Notes: generated by a model not told the origin, from the letters alone. A DNA stretch of 64,000 bases from Rheinheimera sediminis (GCF_004005375.1 NZ_RZUF01000010.1:80388-144387), one strand, 5' to 3'. Positions 43,650 through 53,123 are shown, counted from the first letter of the stretch. Numbers and translations: made by a program.

Positions 43650-45143
43650 ATGAGCATTGATATTCCTCGTTTAGAGCCGGCTTTGTTAAAGCAGTTGCAA
43701 GGCAAACTAAAACTGCCTGCCTATGATCCATCTGCTGTAGGTATAGGCATAGTACATATTGGCCCTGGCGCATTTTTTCGGGCGCATCAGGCCTGGTACA
43801 CAGATTTAGCGCTGAAATACGGTGGTGACTGGGGCATTTCAGTGGTGTCGATGCGATCCTCTGATTTAGCCAAAGCCCTAATACCGCAGCAAGGATTGTA
43901 CAGTCTGGCGCTGCTGGATAACGAAACCAGCTATCAGGTGGTTGGCTCTATTCGCGAGTTATTAGTGGCTGCAGAGCAGTACGAGCAGGTGCTGCAGCGT
44001 TTAGCAGCGCCCACTAGTCATTATGTAACCCTGACTATCACTGAAAAAGGCTACTGCCTAAATGCGCTGGGTGAACTGGATTTGAGCCATGCCGACATTC
44101 AGCATGACTTAGAGCCTAATGTGAAAGCCCGATCTGCTATTGGTTTGTTAATACAGGCACTTGAGCTCAGATTCGCAGCTAACGTTCCGCCTTTTGTCGT
44201 CGTCAGTTGCGACAATCTGACTGACAATGGCCATAAGCTAAAAAATGCACTGATCACTTTTGCCCGGCAAAAACAACCTGCTTTGGCGAATTGGCTGGAA
44301 CAGCAGCTGTTATGCCCTTGTACCATGGTCGACAGCATTACCCCTGCCACTGATGTTGAGCTGCCAAAACAACTGGCGTCTGAATTGGGCTATCAGGACA
44401 GCTGGCCTATTAAGCGCGAAAAATTCTGCCAGTGGGTGATTGAAGATATTCTGCCAGCGCACAGACCGGCCTGGCATCAGGTCGGAGTTACTTACACTCA
44501 GGACGTGAAAGCCTTTGAAAAAGCCAAGCTGCGCTTATTAAATGCTCCTCACTCGGCATTGGCGTATTTAGGTACTTTGTTTGGACTGGACACTGTATTT
44601 GATGCCATGCAGCAGAGCGCATTACGTGCCTTTGTCACTCAGCTGGCACAGGACGAAATAATTGGCTCTTTTCACGCACCAGCAGAGTTGGATGTAGCGC
44701 AGTACAGCCAGGATATTTTCCAGCGGTTTGATAATCCTGCTATACGGCATTTGCTGGCGCAAATTGCCTGGGATGGCTCGCAGAAATTACCTATGCGGGT
44801 GTTTCCGGTGATCCTCGATAACCTGGCCGCAGGTCGATCTATTCGTTTGCTTTGCCTGGTGGTGGCCAGTTGGATGCTGTTTATCCGGCTGCGTGCCAGA
44901 CAGCAACCTGATGTTGCTTTGGTCGATCCTCTGGCCAAGGTATTGCTCGACACCGCAGCGGGCTGTAGCGGTGAAGCTGTGGCAGATACCGCGTTGTTTT
45001 TGGCGTTATCTGCGGTATTTCCGCCTGCCTTACAGCAGTCGGAACAGTTTCAGCTGGAACTGAGTGCTGCCTATCAGCGCCTTTCCCCAGTGCTTACTCC
45101 AACCGGGGCTAGTTCAGCCTCCTTTTTACAGGATTTGTTCTGA
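43650..45143 (+). CDS. UxuB-like hexuronate reductase (probable tagaturonate reductase)
   Basis: A 497-residue long-chain mannitol dehydrogenase-family oxidoreductase. It aligns with E. coli UxuB (fructuronate reductase): IVHIGPGAFFRAHQAWYTD, TITEKGYC, ALGELDLSHADIQHDLE, SCDNLTDNG and FCQWVIEDI. Standing between uxaC and kdgA, with uxaA but no uxaB or uxuA in the window, it most likely reduces tagaturonate to altronate. The family segment MVDRI-PA reads MVDSITPA, so the usual Arg is Ser. LNGSHS is LNAPHS. These changes might bear on specificity. Its stop overlaps the kdgA start (TGATG). Confidence 0.82.
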   Translation: MSIDIPRLEPALLKQLQGKLKLPAYDPSAVGIGIVHIGPGAFFRAHQAWYTDLALKYGGDWGISVVSMRSSDLAKALIPQQGLYSLALLDNETSYQVVGSIRELLVAAEQYEQVLQRLAAPTSHYVTLTITEKGYCLNALGELDLSHADIQHDLEPNVKARSAIGLLIQALELRFAANVPPFVVVSCDNLTDNGHKLKNALITFARQKQPALANWLEQQLLCPCTMVDSITPATDVELPKQLASELGYQDSWPIKREKFCQWVIEDILPAHRPAWHQVGVTYTQDVKAFEKAKLRLLNAPHSALAYLGTLFGLDTVFDAMQQSALRAFVTQLAQDEIIGSFHAPAELDVAQYSQDIFQRFDNPAIRHLLAQIAWDGSQKLPMRVFPVILDNLAAGRSIRLLCLVVASWMLFIRLRARQQPDVALVDPLAKVLLDTAAGCSGEAVADTALFLALSAVFPPALQQSEQFQLELSAAYQRLSPVLTPTGASSASFLQDLF

Positions 45144-45799
45144 TGACTTCGTTATCTTCATTGCTTAAAGGTGGCTTGTTATTGCCTATTATTCAGGCCG
45201 AACAGCCACAACAAGCCGTGGCTATTGCCAAAGCTATGCAGCAAGGTGGTGTGACTGCAGTGGAAGTGGTGCTGCGCACCTCGGCAGCTTTGGATTGTAT
45301 CAGTGCGATACGCTCTGAAGTTCCAGAACTGTTAACAGGCGCAGGCACTATTTTGTCTGCTGCAGACGCCCGTAATGCCAAAGCAGCTGGCTCGCAGTTT
45401 TTAGTCAGTCCAGCCAGTACACCGGATCTGTTAAAAGCCATGCTGGCGACAGAGTTGGCGTTAGCGCCAGGTGTTGCTACGCCGTCTGAAATGGCGATGG
45501 CTATTGAAATGGGCCTGACTGAACTGAAGTTTTTCCCGGCACATTTATCGGGCGGCGTCGAGATGCTCAAAGCACTTTCCGGTATTTTCCAGAAAGTAAA
45601 ATTCTGTCCTACCGGTGGGGTTCAACTGAACAATATGGCGCAGTTTTTAGCTTTGCCTAACGTCTTTGTGGTTGGCGGTTCATGGATCTCGCCAAAAGAT
45701 CTGGTGCAACAGCAGAACTGGGCCGCTATTACCGAACTGGCGCTTTTGTCTGTGCAGCAGGCCGAACAAAGCCGGATCCAACAGCACAAGGTAGCCTGA
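45143..45799 (+). CDS. kdgA: KDPG aldolase
   Basis: A 218-residue class I aldolase splitting 2-keto-3-deoxy-6-phosphogluconate into pyruvate and glyceraldehyde-3-phosphate. The Schiff-base Lys is in LTELKFFPA, and the catalytic Glu is in AVEVVLRT; GAGTILSA and PTGGV are phosphate-site elements. The E. coli-type PAEANGG segment reads PAHLSGG here. It is coupled to the upstream reductase by a one-base overlap and followed by kdgK after 10 bases. E. coli calls this gene eda; kdgA is used here because of the context. Confidence 0.94.
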   Translation: MTSLSSLLKGGLLLPIIQAEQPQQAVAIAKAMQQGGVTAVEVVLRTSAALDCISAIRSEVPELLTGAGTILSAADARNAKAAGSQFLVSPASTPDLLKAMLATELALAPGVATPSEMAMAIEMGLTELKFFPAHLSGGVEMLKALSGIFQKVKFCPTGGVQLNNMAQFLALPNVFVVGGSWISPKDLVQQQNWAAITELALLSVQQAEQSRIQQHKVA

Positions 45800-45809
45800 G
45801 GGCCAAGCA

Positions 45810-46760
45810 ATGAAACAAATCATTATTTTTGGCGAATGCATGGTGGAGTTATTCCAACTGGTGGATAACGTCTACCATCAGGCCTTTGCCGGTGATGTGT
45901 ATAACACAGCTGTGTATTGCAAACGCAGCGCACCTGCACAGCTCAACCTGAAATTTTTATCTGCAGTGGGCACAGATTTAGTTAGCGACAAACTGATAGC
46001 CCAACTGGAGCAGGAAAAACTCGACAGTACCTTGGTGCTTCGTACTAAAACGGCACGGCCTGGTTTGTATATGATCAATACCGACTGTTTTGGTGAGCGC
46101 AGTTTTGTCTACTGGCGTGACAGCTCAGCAGCTAAGCAAAGTCTGGCTTTATTTCGCCAGCACAGCACAGTGGCTCATTTATTACCTGCCGATGTGTTTT
46201 ATTTCTCCGGCATCAGCCTTGCTATTTTATCGCTGGAGGATCGCACTTATCTGTTTTCGCTGATCAAGGAGCTGAAAGCTCAGGGTGTACAGATTGTGTT
46301 TGATCCGAACTACAGACCTGCGCTTTGGCCTGACGCTGAAATTTGCCGCGCCAATTTTGATCAGGCTTATGCGCTGTCAGATCTTGCTTTGCCTGGTCTG
46401 GATGATCATAAAGTATTGTACGGAAGCAGCAGCGCAGCTGATGTTTTGGCCCAACTGCAGCAGTTGGGCGTCAAAGAAATTATCGTCAAAAATGGCTCCT
46501 CAGGTGTGCTTGGGGTCAGCGATGGCAAGAGTTTCCAATGCCCTGCAGTGCCTGTGAAAAAAGTAATAGATACCACAGCAGCAGGAGACTCTTTTAACGG
46601 GGGTTATCTGGCCGGGCGTCTGAATGGTTTATCTGCGCTTGCCTCCTGTCAGTATGCTGCTGCTTTAGCCAGTTTTGTCGTAGAGCATACAGGCGCTATT
46701 GTCACCAAAGAGCAATTCCGTAGTTTTTCCGGCCGTTTTAATCTGAATTCATTTAGCTAA
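45810..46760 (+). CDS. kdgK: 2-keto-3-deoxygluconate kinase
   Basis: A 316-residue PfkB-family sugar kinase that phosphorylates KDG to KDPG. The start MKQIIIFGECMVEL is typical, and the C-terminal signature DTTAAGDSFNGGYLAGRL holds the catalytic Asp. Both feeding routes (KduI-KduD and UxaC-reductase-UxaA) end in KDG, so this enzyme is where they join. Gaps of 10 bases to kdgA and 13 bases to the dehydrogenase place it within one operon. Confidence 0.95.
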   Translation: MKQIIIFGECMVELFQLVDNVYHQAFAGDVYNTAVYCKRSAPAQLNLKFLSAVGTDLVSDKLIAQLEQEKLDSTLVLRTKTARPGLYMINTDCFGERSFVYWRDSSAAKQSLALFRQHSTVAHLLPADVFYFSGISLAILSLEDRTYLFSLIKELKAQGVQIVFDPNYRPALWPDAEICRANFDQAYALSDLALPGLDDHKVLYGSSSAADVLAQLQQLGVKEIIVKNGSSGVLGVSDGKSFQCPAVPVKKVIDTTAAGDSFNGGYLAGRLNGLSALASCQYAAALASFVVEHTGAIVTKEQFRSFSGRFNLNSFS

Positions 46761-46773
46761 AAGGAAGTTTGTC

Positions 46774-48396
46774 ATGTCTGCTGATCTGTCTTTGTATTTT
46801 CCAACCCAGGCTGAAATCCCGGCCCAGTGGCAACTCGGAGGGCCAATAGAGCAGCGTGACTATTTACTCAATGGTAAGTTGTGTCAGTGGCAGGGCGATT
46901 TAGCTCCTGTCTATAGTCCTGTTGCGCTTCGTAACAGTTCGGGTGAATTAACCCCCACTTTATTAGGCGCTACGCCTTTAATGGATGAAACTGCTGCCAA
47001 AGCCGCTTTGGAAGCTGCGCTTAAGGCTTATGATTTAGGCCGTGGCCTTTGGCCCTCTATGGCGGTGATGGAACGAGTGGCGGCAGTGGAGAAATTCCTC
47101 GCTGCTATGTTGCAACAAAGGGATGCGGTGATCCGCTTATTGATGTGGGAAATTGGCAAACCTCTGCCGGATGCTGCCAAAGAGTTTGACCGTACCTGTG
47201 ATTATATCCGCGACACTATACAGGCGTTAAAACAGCAAGACCGCAGTGCCAGCCACTTTGTCATAGAGCAGGGCACTTTAGGCAAAATACGCCGTGTCGC
47301 CGTAGGTGTTGCACTTTGTATGGGGCCTTTTAACTACCCGCTGAATGAAACCTTTACCACCCTGATCCCAGCCTTGATTATGGGAAATACTGTTATTTTT
47401 AAACCTGCTAAATATGGGGTGTTATTAATACAGCCATTATTGCAGGCCTTTGCTGAATCCTTTCCGCCTGGCGTGATTAACGTGATTTATGGTCGTGGCC
47501 GTGAAACCGTTGGTGCTTTGATGGAAAGTGGCAGTGTCGATTTATTTGCTTTTATCGGTACAAATAAAGGCGCCAGCGACTTAAAAAAACTGCATCCACG
47601 ACCACATCGTCTGCGCGCTGTATTGGGGTTGGACGCAAAAAATCCGGCCATAGTGCTACCCGATGCCGATTTGAATTTAACAGTCAAAGAAGCCGTGGCT
47701 GGTGCTTTGTCCTTTAACGGTCAGCGCTGTACGGCGTTAAAACTGTTTTTTGTCCATCGTGCTGTGGCTGATGCTTTTGTACAGCAGCTGTCGGAGGCTA
47801 TCAGTGCTTTACAGTTAGGCTTGCCCTGGACTGACAAAGTGCAGATTACGCCTTTGCCTGAACCTGGCAAAGTCGAGTTTTTGCAAGGTCTGATTGCGGA
47901 TGCTGTGGCTCAGGGTGCCACAGTGATCAATCCTCAAGGTGGTCAAAGCGCCGGATCTTTGATGCGTCCTGCTTTGTTGTATCCGGTCAATCACCTGATG
48001 CGCCTGTTTCAGGAAGAGCAGTTTGGGCCTTTAGTACCAGTAGTGCCTTATGACGATATCAGTGAAGTGATTCATTATGTGATCCACTCTGACTTTGGTC
48101 AGCAATTGAGTATTTTTGGCCAGGACGCACAGCAAATTGGTGAACTGGTCGATATCTTCGCCAATCAGGTAGGCCGTATTAACATCAACAGCCAATGTCA
48201 GCGCAGCCCGGACAGTTTCCCTTTTACCGGACGGAAAAACTCAGCGGAAGGCACCTTGTCGGTAGAAGATGCGTTGCTGCAGTTTTCCATTCCAACTTTA
48301 GTGGCCTGTAAATACAACCCTGAACAAATAGCGCTGATGAAAGAGATGATTAAACAAGGCTCATCACAATTTTTAGCTACAGATTTTCTGTTTTAG
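46774..48396 (+). CDS. GapN-like NADP-dependent glyceraldehyde-3-phosphate dehydrogenase
   Basis: A 540-residue aldehyde dehydrogenase. The catalytic Cys is in FNGQRCTALK, the cofactor site includes MGPFNYPLNET and FKPAKYG, and EEQFGPLVPVVPYDD is typical. It resembles non-phosphorylating GAPDH (GapN), which oxidises glyceraldehyde-3-phosphate to 3-phosphoglycerate and makes NADPH. The substrate fits because KDPG aldolase, three genes up, produces it. The stretch that reads ELGGK in most aldehyde dehydrogenases reads GLDAK, so the general-base Glu is absent at its usual place. Another aldehyde of uronate metabolism cannot be excluded. It ends the uxaA operon. Confidence 0.75.
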   Translation: MSADLSLYFPTQAEIPAQWQLGGPIEQRDYLLNGKLCQWQGDLAPVYSPVALRNSSGELTPTLLGATPLMDETAAKAALEAALKAYDLGRGLWPSMAVMERVAAVEKFLAAMLQQRDAVIRLLMWEIGKPLPDAAKEFDRTCDYIRDTIQALKQQDRSASHFVIEQGTLGKIRRVAVGVALCMGPFNYPLNETFTTLIPALIMGNTVIFKPAKYGVLLIQPLLQAFAESFPPGVINVIYGRGRETVGALMESGSVDLFAFIGTNKGASDLKKLHPRPHRLRAVLGLDAKNPAIVLPDADLNLTVKEAVAGALSFNGQRCTALKLFFVHRAVADAFVQQLSEAISALQLGLPWTDKVQITPLPEPGKVEFLQGLIADAVAQGATVINPQGGQSAGSLMRPALLYPVNHLMRLFQEEQFGPLVPVVPYDDISEVIHYVIHSDFGQQLSIFGQDAQQIGELVDIFANQVGRININSQCQRSPDSFPFTGRKNSAEGTLSVEDALLQFSIPTLVACKYNPEQIALMKEMIKQGSSQFLATDFLF

Positions 48397-48708
48397 CAAA
48401 GAATAACGGATGATCTGAGCCTATAGACCTGCATGCGGCCAAAAGGACAACCTGAAAAAGTCTGGCGCAAAGTGGGTGAATGATATGAATTTAGCACATT
48501 GTTTTTGGTGGTTGCGTTGCCCCTGGGGAGAGGCTCTGCAGCTTAGTTGCCTGAGTGCTGTGCTGTGTCATATCAACACATTTGTTATTTTTTCTAAAAT
48601 GCCACCGGTGGCTGGTGTTGGAGAAGACGATTTTATAGAAGTTTCGACCCAAAAAGCTGGCCGCAGTCAGAGCCAGTAGTTAAAAACTCTAAAGACAGGG
48701 AAATACCA
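48397..48708 (+). promoter_or_regulatory. Leader of second TonB receptor with operator (site 6)
   Basis: A 312-bp gap. It holds TGCCACCGGTGGCT (48600-48613), of which the inner 12 bases are a perfect palindrome, about 100 bp upstream of the receptor start. A TTATAG hexamer near 48635 could be a -10 but lacks a good -35. A 67-codon open frame (48476-48679) crosses the operator and shows no family resemblance, so it is not called a gene. Confidence 0.6.
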
Positions 48709-51700
48709 ATGCAAGTAACAGATCTAAGTGCGTCTTTGCACCGCTATACCTTTACGCCTTTATTTAAAGCTATGCTGCTCAGCGGCGCTTTGGGGTTATC
48801 GCTTTCCTCAGCGCAAGCTGCAGCTCAGCAGCAAGCAGAACAACAGCAAGAAACTCAGGCTGAATCCGCCAGTAAAACTTCGCAAAAAAATGAAGAGATT
48901 GAGCGTATTGAAATCTCGGGTTTTCGTGGCAGTTTAAATGTAGCCCTAATGTCAAAACGAGAAGCTGTAGGCTCAAAAGAAACTATTCTGGCTGAAGATT
49001 TGGGCAAGTTCCCGGATCTGAATATTGCTGATTCACTAGCCAGAGTGCCTGGTATTGCCATAGAGCAGGACGCAGGCGAGGGTAGACAAATTAGTTTAAG
49101 GGGTCTTGGAGCTACTTTCGTTAAAACAACAATCAACGGCATGGAATCCGCGTCCGCCGGTGCTGCCACTGATGCGGCTGGTGGCTCAAACAAAAGCCGA
49201 GCCTTTGACTTTAACGTTTTTGCCTCTGAATTATTTACTCAAATCGATGTAAACAAAACCACTTCTGCTGAATTGGAAGATGGTGGCATTTCCGGTAATG
49301 TGAATTTACAAACGGCCAGACCTTTTCAGTATCAGGGCCGTAAACTTGCTTACAACCTCAACGGCCGTTACAACGACGTTGCAGAAGAGGTCACGCCACG
49401 CGGCTCCTTTATGTTCAGCCAGAACTGGGACAATAAGTTTGGTGTATTGTTCTCTGCAGCTTATTCTGAGGGTTTGGTGCAAAGTGAAGGTTCAACCACT
49501 GGTCGCTGGAACATTAACAACCCATCCTGGGCCAAGGATTCTCCTACTAATAAATTAACTGCTGCCCCAGTGTTTCAGTTATCACCAAAAGGCGCCTATA
49601 CCAATGCAAATATGGAAGGCTTGTATGTGCCGCGTATCCCGCGTTATTCCATCTTTAACAAGCAGCAGGAAAGGCTTGGTCTGACCGGAGCTTTACAATA
49701 TCAGGCTACGGATGCACTGAAGTTTAATCTGGATCTGTTGCATGCTGAGCTCGACAGTACCATGGACGAATTTCAATACTCAGCATTGCTAAGGGGTAAT
49801 GTCAGCAGTAAAACCAAGTTGTATGCCGAAAACCTGATAGTTGATGCAAATAACTCCGTAGTTGCAGGGGTCTTATCCGGCGTTCCCATTCGCTCTGAGG
49901 CTCGCAAAGATGTTTCTGAGTCTGATTTTAACCAAGTGACTCTCAGTGCCGACTGGCAGTTGACCGATCAGCTTAGTCTGGTAGCTTTGGCTGGTTATGG
50001 TGAGTCCAAGCTGGATATTCCATTCCAGCACACCTTTGGCTTGGACTCATTCAACTCAACTTTTGCCTGGAGTTACGATCAGAGTGTTGATCCTGTCGCA
50101 CTTTTGGGCCAAACCGGTACCGCCATTGGTCGTGGTGTGATGAATATGGATATGCCGTCTTTTGCCTTTGCGCCAGCTCAGGCTCCCGGCCAAAGCTTCA
50201 CTTCAGCTGAGTTGCAGCAACTGATGATGGATCCGGATTTGTATAGTCTGGGATTAGTACGGAAAAAAACTCAGGCGATTAATAGCGAGAACAGTAACCT
50301 ATCTTTGAGTTTTACCTACGTATTGAACGATGATTACAGCCTGAAGTTTGGCCTTAATCACAGGGTGTTTAACACTGCCAACGTGCAGGGGGACAACGCC
50401 TGGAAAGCCCTCAATACCAGTACGAACAAAACCAGTGGTGACAGCGCGGAAGTTTTGGTTCAGAAAATGGGCGCCGATAAAACTGCTGGTGCTCTGTATG
50501 CCTTGTCGCTGAGCCAAGCCGGTCAACACTTTGGTAATGCTGCTTCAGTACCTGGCACATCGACGCTAAATGCGGGTAGCTGGCTGACAGCAGATTACGG
50601 CAAAGTTCTGGCCGCTTTTGCAGATGAAGCCATATTTCAAGCCAAAGAGCGTTATGCCTCAACTTATGATGTCGAGGAAAAGGTCAGTGGTGCTTATCTT
50701 CAGCTTGATTTCGTGAAACAACTGTGGAGTCGGGAACTGCGAGGCAATATTGGGGTGAGGGCACTGGATAACACCAATACCTCACGTATTGTTAATTTAG
50801 ATCATATCTACGCCGATGGTTATACAGCGGGACGGGGTGAAGGTGCTGCACTGGCTGCAGGTTATGGCTTTCGTGAAACTATCAGTGAAAGTAAGGACCT
50901 GTTGCCTTCACTGAACCTGGCTTATGATTTGACTGACGATCTGGTCGCTCGCTTAAGTTTATCTCAAGCCATTACCAGACCCGCTATAGCGGACCTGGCG
51001 TCAGCCATCAAAGTAAACACGCCGGATGCAAAAGATCCGACCGCCACCATTGAATTGGGGGCAGGCCCCACTTTAAAGCCGTATGAGTCGAATCAGATCG
51101 ATCTGGCATTGGAGTGGTATTTTACTGATGAATCTTTGCTGGCGCTGGCGCTATTCCATAAAAATATTACCGGCTTAAGCAAAGGCTCGTCGCAAGAGGT
51201 CTTTAATGCTGCCCAGTTACAGTCTATGGGCATAGATTTGGGAGACGTTGATCCTGCAACTGTTACCTGGGATGTTACTCAATTGCAAAATACGCCGGCA
51301 GAAGGTGTATTAGGTGCTGAGTTTATTTATCAGCAACCTTTCAGTTTTTTACCAGCACCTTTTAATGCCTTTGGCTGGCAATCTAACCTGACTTGGATTG
51401 ACTACAAAAGAGATATTAAAGACCCTTTTACTGAAATTGTCAGCAGTATGATGGCGGAAGAGACATCCAGATTAAGTTACAACGCGACCTTGTATTATGA
51501 GCAAGATCAGTGGAGTGCCCGTATCTCATATAACTTCAGGGAAAACTACACCAAAGAGTACCTGAATAAGTACAAGGATGAGTCTAGCTTTGGGCGTGGT
51601 TACGGTGATAAAGGCCAGTTGAACTTCTCGTCTCGCTATAAAATAAATGACAATCTGTCTTTATCCTTTGAAGCGATAAACTTGACGAATGCCGCAACAG

Positions 51701-51789
51701 AGCAGTGGAATGATGTCTACACGCCAAGGCCTGCAGAGTATCTATTGACCGGCCGGCAGTATCTGGTAGGTGTCAGAGGTTCATTCTAA
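48709..51789 (+). CDS. TonB-dependent receptor, pectin-oligomer type
   Basis: A 1026-residue outer-membrane receptor. After a signal peptide of about 38 residues comes a Gln/Glu-rich linker (about 40-62), then the TonB-box-like IERIEISGFRGSL. The plug includes ILAEDLGKFPDLNIADSLARVPG and GRQISLRGLGATFVKTTINGME, followed by a barrel that ends in Phe (LVGVRGSF). It has the same plug type as the receptor at 26-29 kb but a larger barrel, so different oligomers may be imported. An operator lies about 100 bp upstream, and the pectate lyase gene follows after a hairpin. Confidence 0.9.
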   Translation: MQVTDLSASLHRYTFTPLFKAMLLSGALGLSLSSAQAAAQQQAEQQQETQAESASKTSQKNEEIERIEISGFRGSLNVALMSKREAVGSKETILAEDLGKFPDLNIADSLARVPGIAIEQDAGEGRQISLRGLGATFVKTTINGMESASAGAATDAAGGSNKSRAFDFNVFASELFTQIDVNKTTSAELEDGGISGNVNLQTARPFQYQGRKLAYNLNGRYNDVAEEVTPRGSFMFSQNWDNKFGVLFSAAYSEGLVQSEGSTTGRWNINNPSWAKDSPTNKLTAAPVFQLSPKGAYTNANMEGLYVPRIPRYSIFNKQQERLGLTGALQYQATDALKFNLDLLHAELDSTMDEFQYSALLRGNVSSKTKLYAENLIVDANNSVVAGVLSGVPIRSEARKDVSESDFNQVTLSADWQLTDQLSLVALAGYGESKLDIPFQHTFGLDSFNSTFAWSYDQSVDPVALLGQTGTAIGRGVMNMDMPSFAFAPAQAPGQSFTSAELQQLMMDPDLYSLGLVRKKTQAINSENSNLSLSFTYVLNDDYSLKFGLNHRVFNTANVQGDNAWKALNTSTNKTSGDSAEVLVQKMGADKTAGALYALSLSQAGQHFGNAASVPGTSTLNAGSWLTADYGKVLAAFADEAIFQAKERYASTYDVEEKVSGAYLQLDFVKQLWSRELRGNIGVRALDNTNTSRIVNLDHIYADGYTAGRGEGAALAAGYGFRETISESKDLLPSLNLAYDLTDDLVARLSLSQAITRPAIADLASAIKVNTPDAKDPTATIELGAGPTLKPYESNQIDLALEWYFTDESLLALALFHKNITGLSKGSSQEVFNAAQLQSMGIDLGDVDPATVTWDVTQLQNTPAEGVLGAEFIYQQPFSFLPAPFNAFGWQSNLTWIDYKRDIKDPFTEIVSSMMAEETSRLSYNATLYYEQDQWSARISYNFRENYTKEYLNKYKDESSFGRGYGDKGQLNFSSRYKINDNLSLSFEAINLTNAATEQWNDVYTPRPAEYLLTGRQYLVGVRGSF

Positions 51790-51812
51790 GTTAGGATCAG
51801 GGCGTTCAATCT

Positions 51813-51835
51813 AAGGCCAACCTGAGGTTGGCCTT
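51813..51835 (+). terminator. Hairpin between receptor and pectate lyase
   Basis: AAGGCCAACC (51813-51822) pairs perfectly with GGTTGGCCTT (51826-51835) around a 3-base loop, with only a weak T-tail. It lies 20 bases before the lyase start and may allow partial read-through. Confidence 0.65.
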
Positions 51836-51854
51836 ACTTCATTCTGGGGTTGTG

Positions 51855-53063
51855 ATGAAAACACTTTTGCTTTTTTTAATGTTATGCCTGACAACTCAAT
51901 TGCTTGCTGCCGTTGAATCCGAACTTACGCCTGATTGGCGCAGACAGGTTGAAACACAGCAGGTATGGCAACAGTATTTTGCGCACTCAGAGCTATTAAA
52001 GCAGCTCGATCAGCACTTTCTGGCAGAGGAGTTAAGGCTACTAAACCAAACCAAAGCCAGCAAACCTATGAAACACAAAAATTTTGGTTTTCCTGAGCAG
52101 CCGGATCCGGCTTTTTGGGCTTCGCCAGAGGCCGAGAGAATGGCTTTGGTTATTTTGTCTTTTCAAACGCCATCCGGTGGCTGGAGTAAAAGAACGGATA
52201 TGGCGACTCAGCGCAGAGAGGCTGGTCAGCAGTTTGGTGTGGAAAAAGACTATATTCCAACCTTTGACAATGCAGCAACCAGCACTCAGATCCTCTGGCT
52301 CAGCTCCTTTATGCCTTATGCCAGTGATAAGTTGCGTCCTCTGCTGCAACAAGGAATAGAACGCGCCATAGGTTTTGTATTACAAGCTCAGTATCCAAAT
52401 GGTGGTTTTGCGCAGACTTATCCGTTACGTGGTGGTTATCATGATGCTATTACCTTCAATGATCATGTAATGGTGCAACTTTTAAAATTATTGCAAAAAG
52501 TAGCAACAGATCCACAATTTTCTTTTATAGCGCCCGCTATCCGACAGCAAGCAGAGCGGCAGTTTTTTCAAGGTATAGAACTATTACTTAGAGCTCAGAT
52601 CAGACTCAATGGAGAGCTAACTGTGTGGGCTGCTCAGCATCATCCCTTAACATTGCAGGCTATAAAAGCCCGATCGTATGAATTGCCTGCTTTGGTCAGC
52701 AGTGAAAGTGCTGAAATAGTGTTACTGTTAATGCAACTCCCCAAGCCTTCACAAGCTATTATTCAAAGTGTTGAAGCCGCCGTTGCCTGGTTTTCAGCTA
52801 AACAAATTAGTCATACTGTTATGCAGCGCAGTGACCAGGGAGTACGTTTTTTACAAAAAAACGGAGCTAAGCCGCTTTGGGCCAGGTTTTATGATTTACA
52901 AAATCAGCAGCCACTTTTTGTTGACCGTGACGGACGCATAGTCAGCAGCATGGCAGAGCTTTCAATTGAACGACAAAATGGTTACGGCTGGTATCAGTCA
53001 AATGCTGAAGCCGTTCTGAAGGCTTATCCTCAATGGAAAGCTGGGCTTTTTTCACCTCATTGA
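51855..53063 (+). CDS. PL10-type pectate lyase
   Basis: A 402-residue exported lyase that cleaves polygalacturonate by beta-elimination, producing unsaturated oligomers. The signal peptide is MKTLLLFLMLCLTTQLLAA. Family-10 segments visible are GGWSKRTDM, TFDNAATSTQI, NGGFAQTYPLRGGYHDAITFND (given in part), AQHHPLTLQAIKARSYELPALVS, KPLWARFYDL and the closing NGYGWY. The usual AQHD is AQHH here. The ATG at 51855 is chosen because it begins the signal; an in-frame start 27 bases earlier lies inside the hairpin. No partner binding domain is attached. Its products feed GH105, KduI and KduD. Confidence 0.9.
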   Translation: MKTLLLFLMLCLTTQLLAAVESELTPDWRRQVETQQVWQQYFAHSELLKQLDQHFLAEELRLLNQTKASKPMKHKNFGFPEQPDPAFWASPEAERMALVILSFQTPSGGWSKRTDMATQRREAGQQFGVEKDYIPTFDNAATSTQILWLSSFMPYASDKLRPLLQQGIERAIGFVLQAQYPNGGFAQTYPLRGGYHDAITFNDHVMVQLLKLLQKVATDPQFSFIAPAIRQQAERQFFQGIELLLRAQIRLNGELTVWAAQHHPLTLQAIKARSYELPALVSSESAEIVLLLMQLPKPSQAIIQSVEAAVAWFSAKQISHTVMQRSDQGVRFLQKNGAKPLWARFYDLQNQQPLFVDRDGRIVSSMAELSIERQNGYGWYQSNAEAVLKAYPQWKAGLFSPH

Positions 53064-53123
53064 TTACGTCAACGGTAAAAAGCAACGACTCTGCCTGATA
53101 CATGCAGGGTCGCTGCTGACCTT

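Noticed and set aside
48476..48679. A 67-codon open frame before the second TonB receptor
   Set aside because: It runs across operator site 6, has no family resemblance and an unusual residue make-up. Treated as leader DNA.
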